From Kribbella turkmenica (GTDB lineage Bacteria; Actinomycetota; Actinomycetes; Propionibacteriales; Kribbellaceae): DNA of 64,000 bases. The translations under genes and the position numbers were made by a program. This document shows positions 59,349 to 64,000 of the stretch, in pieces. Below the pieces are notes generated by a model. The model saw only the letters and a list, made by a program, of their open reading frames with translations, did no database searches and was not told the origin of the DNA. The stretch spans positions 1 to 64,000 of the forward strand of contig NZ_SMKR01000012.1 of assembly GCF_004348725.1 (NCBI RefSeq), read 5' to 3'. The first letter of the stretch is position 1, and each line of letters opens with the position of its first letter.

Positions 59349-60773
59349 ATGACGACCTCCGACATCTGCCAACTCAGCCTGGTCGAGCTCACCCGGCACC
59401 TCCGCGAGCGGCGGCTCTCCGCCACCGAGGCGCTGCAGGCGCACTTCGCGCGGATCGAGCAGGTCAACCCGATCATCAACGCGATCTGCACCATCGACGC
59501 CGAAGGGGCGGCGCGGGCTGCGGCCGCGGCCGACGCCCGGGCGACCTCAGGCGAACTGCTCCCACCCCTGCACGGCGTACCGATGACCCATAAGGACACC
59601 CACGACACCGCGGGCCTTCGCACGACCTCTGGCTGCCCAGTCTTCGCAGACCGGACGCCAACGAGCGATGCACCCGTTGTCGCTCGCCTCAAGGATGCCG
59701 GGGTGGTGACCACCGGCAAGTCCAACGTGCCCGAGTTGGGTGCCGGGTCGCACACCTTCAACCCCCTGTTCGGGACGACCACGAACCCGTACAACCCGAC
59801 CCGGAGCGCCGGAGGTTCCAGCGGTGGCGTCGCCGCGGCGGTCGCGGCCGGCATCCAGCCGGCCGGTGATGCCAGCGACATGGGCGGTTCCATCCGCACG
59901 CCGTCCTCGTTCTGCAACCTGGTCGGGCTGCGCCCCTCGGCGGGACAGGTGCCGCTCGGCAGCGCGGACCCGTGGGCCTGGATCTCCCGGAAGGGAGCGA
60001 TCGCGCGCACGGTCGCCGACTTGCAGCTGATGATGTCTGTTCTGGCCGGGCCACATCCCGCCTCGGGGATCCATCCAGCGGCTCCGCTTGCGGTTCCGCA
60101 GTCAGTCGCGAACGGCGACCTGACCGGACTTCGCATCGGATACAGCAGGGACTTCGGTCTAGGAGTGCCGGTCGAGCCAGGCGTGCTCAAGGTGATCGAC
60201 GCGCAGATCAGCCTGCTCTCCGACCTCGGAGCGGTGGTCGAGCACGCCTGCCCCGACCTGCGGGACGCCGACGAGGTGTTCCAGACCACTCGGGCCTTCG
60301 ACTTCGCGGCGAGCTACGGGCAGCTCTACGAGTACCACCGGGATGAGATCAAACCCGCTCTGCAGTGGAACCTGCGCAAGGGCGTCGAGCTCACCTCCGG
60401 CGACCTGCGCTCGGCCGTCCGTGCCCGGACCCGTCTCTTCCGTTCCACCTCGGCGTTCTTCGAAGAGTACGACGTACTGGTCGCGCCTGCGGTCCAGGTC
60501 GCACCGTTCGACGCCGGATTGGAGTACCCGGTAGAGATTGCCGGTCAGCCAATGGAGAACTACCTCGACTGGATGCGGGCCGCCACACTGATCTCCGCCA
60601 CGGGGCTGCCCGCGATGTCGGTACCCGCCGGCTTCGACGCCGAAGGCCTCCCGGTGGGCCTCCAGTTGGTCGGCCCCGACGGGTCCGACAACTTCCTGAT
60701 GGCCCTCGCCGCGGCGTATGAAACGGCCAACCCGCAGCACCACCACCGCCCTCAGCTCGTCGACGACGCATGA
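59349..60773 (+). CDS. Amidase signature family enzyme
   Basis: This 474-aa enzyme has the Ser-cisSer-Lys triad: Lys82 in MTHKDTHD, Ser157 in SAGGSSGGVAAAV and nucleophile Ser181 in ASDMGGSIRTP. The spacings (75 and 24 residues) are those of fatty-acid amide hydrolase and other members. The family hydrolyses linear amides. Being divergent from AbgT and acdS, it may cut an imported N-acyl amino acid. It starts at ATG 59349, as the residues before it in the open frame lack similarity. Confidence 0.92.
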   Translation: MTTSDICQLSLVELTRHLRERRLSATEALQAHFARIEQVNPIINAICTIDAEGAARAAAAADARATSGELLPPLHGVPMTHKDTHDTAGLRTTSGCPVFADRTPTSDAPVVARLKDAGVVTTGKSNVPELGAGSHTFNPLFGTTTNPYNPTRSAGGSSGGVAAAVAAGIQPAGDASDMGGSIRTPSSFCNLVGLRPSAGQVPLGSADPWAWISRKGAIARTVADLQLMMSVLAGPHPASGIHPAAPLAVPQSVANGDLTGLRIGYSRDFGLGVPVEPGVLKVIDAQISLLSDLGAVVEHACPDLRDADEVFQTTRAFDFAASYGQLYEYHRDEIKPALQWNLRKGVELTSGDLRSAVRARTRLFRSTSAFFEEYDVLVAPAVQVAPFDAGLEYPVEIAGQPMENYLDWMRAATLISATGLPAMSVPAGFDAEGLPVGLQLVGPDGSDNFLMALAAAYETANPQHHHRPQLVDDA

Positions 60774-60958
60774 ACTCCGAACCGGCCGTTCACCCCGACC
60801 ACAACCGAATCGCCTCACGTTCAGGGCAGTGTGCGGTATGCGGTTGGTTCCACGGCCCGCGCTGCGCGATCCAGCGCCCGGGCCAGCGCCGATCGGATGC
60901 CCGTCGCGTGCCGCCTCCGGCGAGACCGCTTCACCTCGGGAACGACGCGCGCATTTAG
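60770..60958 (+). CDS. Small ORF, doubtful
   Basis: A 62-aa frame starts in an ATGA overlap with the amidase stop and contains CAVCGWFHGPRC, three cysteines and a His that could form a metal site, but the rest is Arg/Pro-rich and lacks any family resemblance. It may be only a chance frame. No ribosome binding site is needed if it is coupled. Confidence 0.25.
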   Translation: MNSEPAVHPDHNRIASRSGQCAVCGWFHGPRCAIQRPGQRRSDARRVPPPARPLHLGNDARI

Positions 60959-61075
60959 GCTTGGCGCTGTCCACGTCCGACTTCACCTGCCTGATGGCCA
61001 TCAGCATCGCGGCGTCATATTGCCCGTGCATGGGTCGGTCCACCTCCATCCGATTGAGGGACTGTAAGAAGTTCG

Positions 61076-61453
61076 GTGCTGGAGTCCGCGCTGGAGGGCG
61101 AGATCACCGATCACCTGGGCTATGACAAGCATGATCCGGCCGGCCGGGCTACGGGTAATTCCCGCAACGGGGTGCGGTCCAAGATGGTTCTGACCGATAT
61201 CGGCGAGGTGGACATCGATGTGCCGCGCGACCGCGACGGCAGTTTCGAGCCGAGGATCGCCGGCGTTGCGGCAGAAGCATCTGAGCGGTGTGGATGAGAT
61301 GGTGATCTCGTTGTGGGCGAAGGGGCTGACGACTGGTGAGATCTCCGCGCATCTGGCCCAGGTGTATGGGGCGCAGGTGTCGCGGCAGACGATCTCTACG
61401 ATCACCGACGAGGTGGTCGAGGGGATGGTCGAGTGGCAGAACCGGCCGCTGAC
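61076..61453 (+). pseudogene. IS256 family transposase fragment
   Basis: VLESALEGEITDHLGYDKHD then GNSRNGVRSKMVLTDIGEVD and PRDRDGSFEPRI in one frame, then QKHLSGVDEMVISLWAKGLT then GEISAHLAQVYGAQVSRQTI and DEVVEGMVEWQNRPL in another, match the N-terminal third of Mutator/IS256 transposases in order. A frameshift near 61260 separates them. The first ~50 residues and the DDE catalytic core are missing. Upstream, TGTAAGAAGTTCGGTG resembles an IS256-type end, which would mean an internal deletion close to the start. Confidence 0.85.
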
Positions 61454-61456
61454 CAG

Positions 61457-61654
61457 GTGCGCTCGGCCCGAACACTCCTCGCCGAGCCCGATCACTCGGT
61501 CACCTGAATCGCCAAGCTGTTCGGCGTCAGTCGCTCGACGATCTACAGATACCTGCCCGAACTGAGTGGAGGTTCCCGAGTTGAGCTGCTGGCTGGGGAA
61601 TCTGCCTCGGTCATCGAGACACCTGCCGAGGAGGCTGACACAAAGCTAGCCTGA
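61457..61654 (+). pseudogene. Tail of a serine recombinase/resolvase, with stop
   Basis: SARTLLAEPDHSVT, stop (TGA), IAKLFGVSRSTIYRYLPEL is the C-terminal HTH of Tn3-type resolvases (LLAEPDHSVTDIARLLGVSRSTIYKYVPEL), followed by a short tail to TGA 61652-61654. It begins directly where the IS256 fragment breaks off, so two mobile pieces have been joined. Confidence 0.75.
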
Positions 61655-61698
61655 CTACAGGCAACGGATTCGGAGCCGCCGGCTCACAAGCGCCCGTC

Positions 61699-61890
61699 AG
61701 TGCCTCGTGGCCACGACCGCAGCGCCTGCGACGATGAGGACCGTCGAGAGGATAAGGAGCCCACTGGCGAGGCGAATTCTCCAAAGTTCCCGGGCAAGCA
61801 CCCGTTCCCACAGGTCGATGGCCTGGGACTCGGTCTGGGCGACGCGGGCGGCGATCGGGTTGAGGGCCCGGGTGGGGCGTACGCGAAGCA
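61699..61890 (-). pseudogene. C-terminal scrap of a membrane protein
   Basis: The minus strand reads ALNPIAARVAQTESQAIDLW, ERVLARELWRIRLASGLLIL and STVLIVAGAAVVATRH, then TGA. An amphipathic helix, one clear membrane helix and a short basic end make a believable protein terminus. The family is not known to me. It meets a plus-strand epoxide-hydrolase fragment at about 61890, where its upstream part ends. Confidence 0.45.
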
Positions 61891-62140
61891 GCAGGCGACC
61901 CGACCGCAGACCATCGGCTACTCGCTCGTCGACTCACCGGTCGGGCTTCTTGCCTGGATCCTTGACAAGTTCGCCGAGTGGTCGGATACCGAAGACAGCC
62001 CGTTCGAAACGATCTCCAGAGACAGGGTTCTCGACGACGTCACCCTGTACTGGCTGACGCGGACCGGCGCATCGTCGGCCCGCATCTACTACGAAAGCCA
62101 CAACTCGCTGGACCCCGAACTTCGGGTCGACGTCCCGTCA
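61891..62140 (+). pseudogene. Internal fragment of an epoxide hydrolase
   Basis: TRPQTIGYSLVDSPVGLLAW then ILDKF and VLDDVTLYWLTRTGASSARI, YYES align with the cap and following region of the intact enzyme at 37614-38810 (TRPQTIGYSLLDSPIGLAAW; DNITLYWLTGTGASAARWYW). Both the nucleophile half and the catalytic His are absent. The identity is clear; the gene is dead. Confidence 0.82.
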
Positions 62141-62245
62141 GCAATCAGTCCGACTCCGACCAGCAGGTCCGGCCGACGCTCGTGATCCGCGAGTCAACCG
62201 GCAGACCACGAGCGCCCCATCCCGCAACCGATACGGACTGCCTTT

Positions 62246-64000
62246 TCAGCGGAACGTAGCTCGGACCGTGTCCCGCGCGATCTCGTCGCCGTGCTCGGTC
62301 AGGCGGACCACGATCGTCTTCGGTCCGCTGCCGTGGTCGGTGGTGTTCAGCTGGAAGGACCAGTCGTTCAGCCCGGTCGCAGGACGCCAGGCCTGCGGGT
62401 CGGTCGCGGCGTTGCGCGACACGACTTGCCACTCGGGCGACGCGGCCGGCTCGACCGTGAAGCGGCTCGTCGCCGCAGCGGAGGTCGTCGTGTCGATGCG
62501 CGCCCGCGAGTACACGAGGTGTTCCCCGGCCGGTAGCTTGCCCAGGTCGGCGCGCCATGTGCCGCTGTTCTCGTCGAGTACGGCTCGCACCGGCGTGGCG
62601 AACGACGCATCGTCCACGGAGACCTCGATGACGCGGGTGGCCGGGTGGTCCCCCGCACCAGCCGGGTCCTCGCCCTGGTCCGGGAAGCTGTAGCTGCCTC
62701 CAGCAACGACATTCTGGTCGTCGTAGACCATGGAGCCACCGGCCGGTGAGGTGATCGTCGTTCCGAAGTCGAAGCCGGTCGCTGGTAGCGGCGCGGGTTC
62801 GATGGCGAGCTTCGAGGCATGTGCGCCTTCGTGCCCGATTGCCCAGGACCTTGCCCCGAGCAACTGCAGCTGGAAGGTCAACGCCTCACCAGTGAAAGCC
62901 GGGCGCGTAATCTCGAACGAGAAGGAGTACTTCGTCCAGCAGGCCTCGCCGAGGGTCGGACACGCAGCACCCGTCGGACCGCTCGCGGTGACCGGCTGCA
63001 GAAGGCCTTCGCCCTTGCCGATCTCACGATCGGTCGCCATCAGTACGCCGGTGGGCCGAACCACACTCGGCGTCTCGGCGGCCAGGAACAGCTCGACGTT
63101 CACCTTCGATCCAGCCGGCAACGGAGCGTCAAGCGTGTCAGTGGCGGCGAAGATGGCCACCGGCCGGAACGCAGCCACCACACTCGTCACCCGGCTGTCG
63201 AAGCAGGGCTCTCGGTCCCCGGACGTGTCGCTGCGGTCCATGTACTGCTCGTTGTTCGCCGCCGTACAGTCGAGCGGGTCCGTGGACCTGGTGACCTTCC
63301 GGTGCAGCCAATAGGTCAACGGGTTCGAGCCGAGCGTCCGCAGGCCCACCTCGGGGTTCTTGCTCTGGGCGACCTTTCGCAGGGTCGACAGGGCCGCATC
63401 TTCCGTGGTCAGTTGCGATGCGTCCAGTCCGAGCCCGCCGGCCAGCGCGTCGGAGTCCGTCTTGCCGTCGCCGTCGCGGTCGAACCCGCCCCACAGCGTA
63501 TCCCGCACAGCGCGGTCGTACGAGAAGAACTCGTCCTCATAGGTCCGGTCGGGCATCGGTGCCGCACCGACCAGTACGTCGACCGCCCGGCCCGCGGAGT
63601 TCGGCGTCGCGGCACCGTAACCCTCGAACAAGACATTGGTGGCAGCCACGGAGGAAGCCGTCAACGGATACGGGTACACCGACGGGTCGTTGTCCTGGTT
63701 CAGCGGGAACGCCGTCTTCAGCACCGCCTGCCTCAATTCGTCGCGCGTCAGCGCACCGTCGGCGAGGAAGATGCTGTCGTCCATCGGCAGTCCTTTGGCG
63801 ACCACCTGGCCGGGCTTCTGTCCCGCCGCGGGATCGCCGATTGCCGCGCGGACCTTGGTCAGGACGGTGCCGAAGACCCCGGCGGTGTACGGCGTCGCGG
63901 CCGACGTGCCACCGAAGGCGCATTGGCCGACCGTACCGGAGCGGCACGCCGACGGCAGGTTGCCGTCACCCCACGCGGAGACATGGACAGGGATGCCGTC
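62246..64000 (-). CDS. S8 family serine protease, C-terminal part
   Basis: The frame is open from the right edge to TGA 62246-62248 (584 residues seen). At the edge it reads VSAWGDGNLPSACRSGTVGQ then CAFGGTSAATPYTAGVFGTV, the subtilase motif with nucleophile Ser in GTSAATP. A following ~500-residue part is beta-rich, with a DRDGDGKTDSDALAGG calcium-loop-like stretch and Ig-like end (TRVIEVSVDDASFATPVRAV). The Asp and His of the triad lie beyond the window. It is secreted by family rule. The long C-terminal part probably binds substrate or calcium. Confidence 0.88.
   Translation of the reverse strand, partial: DGIPVHVSAWGDGNLPSACRSGTVGQCAFGGTSAATPYTAGVFGTVLTKVRAAIGDPAAGQKPGQVVAKGLPMDDSIFLADGALTRDELRQAVLKTAFPLNQDNDPSVYPYPLTASSVAATNVLFEGYGAATPNSAGRAVDVLVGAAPMPDRTYEDEFFSYDRAVRDTLWGGFDRDGDGKTDSDALAGGLGLDASQLTTEDAALSTLRKVAQSKNPEVGLRTLGSNPLTYWLHRKVTRSTDPLDCTAANNEQYMDRSDTSGDREPCFDSRVTSVVAAFRPVAIFAATDTLDAPLPAGSKVNVELFLAAETPSVVRPTGVLMATDREIGKGEGLLQPVTASGPTGAACPTLGEACWTKYSFSFEITRPAFTGEALTFQLQLLGARSWAIGHEGAHASKLAIEPAPLPATGFDFGTTITSPAGGSMVYDDQNVVAGGSYSFPDQGEDPAGAGDHPATRVIEVSVDDASFATPVRAVLDENSGTWRADLGKLPAGEHLVYSRARIDTTTSAAATSRFTVEPAASPEWQVVSRNAATDPQAWRPATGLNDWSFQLNTTDHGSGPKTIVVRLTEHGDEIARDTVRATFR

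Overview
The window is high-GC DNA with dense, short-spaced genes and many GTG starts. It carries a mycothiol gene (mshC), F420-type LLM oxidoreductase, DUF3090, SCO1664, DUF5703, DUF1876 and DUF2630 family genes, so it is chromosomal DNA of an actinomycete. Gene content and order look most like Kribbella or a close relative (Propionibacteriales); this is inference from family recognition, not from a search.

Layout. 1-12 kb is a compact housekeeping block: PAC2 tail, a cell-wall L,D-transpeptidase, a secreted protein, a MerR regulator divergent from a polysaccharide deacetylase, then mshC / SCO1664 family / DUF3090 / histidine phosphatase, corA, uppP, an LLM oxidoreductase and an aldo/keto reductase. 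12-22 kb holds regulators (LuxR, LysR), an MFS exporter, M20 and M14 peptidases, an endonuclease V homologue, tRNA-Leu(GAG), a beta-propeller lipoprotein and the first decayed genes (GNAT, VOC). At 22.6-29.4 kb two paralogous LAL-type (AAA-LuxR) regulators, both 928 aa by the starts chosen here, flank a crotonase. 29.4-46 kb is a redox and hydrolase region (aldehyde dehydrogenase, SDR-like reductase, two epoxide-hydrolase-type enzymes, NDH-2, YceI, TDT transporter, MhqO-like dioxygenase) unusually rich in frameshifted or truncated genes. 46-52 kb is one minus-strand operon (esterase, sugar-type ABC importer, zinc-type dehydrogenase) facing a TetR gene across a shared operator region.

52.5-60.8 kb is the most coherent accessory unit. 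On the minus strand lie AbgT transporter, GntR regulator, ACC deaminase (acdS), an AceE-like thiamine-diphosphate E1 enzyme and a two-domain Lrp/AsnC regulator; the last three are joined by 4-base overlaps, and an amidase gene is divergent. I read it as a possible pathway for importing an acylated amino acid, perhaps a conjugate of the ethylene precursor ACC, releasing ACC, deaminating it to 2-oxobutyrate and decarboxylating that product. AcdS is recognised firmly; the pathway is a hypothesis.

61-62.2 kb is a junction of mobile-element and gene scraps (IS256 transposase, serine-recombinase tail, membrane-protein tail, epoxide-hydrolase piece). The window ends inside a subtilisin-like (S8) protease. 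About twenty decayed loci are visible. Many are true truncations, but some single-base frameshifts could be sequencing errors and should be checked on reads.
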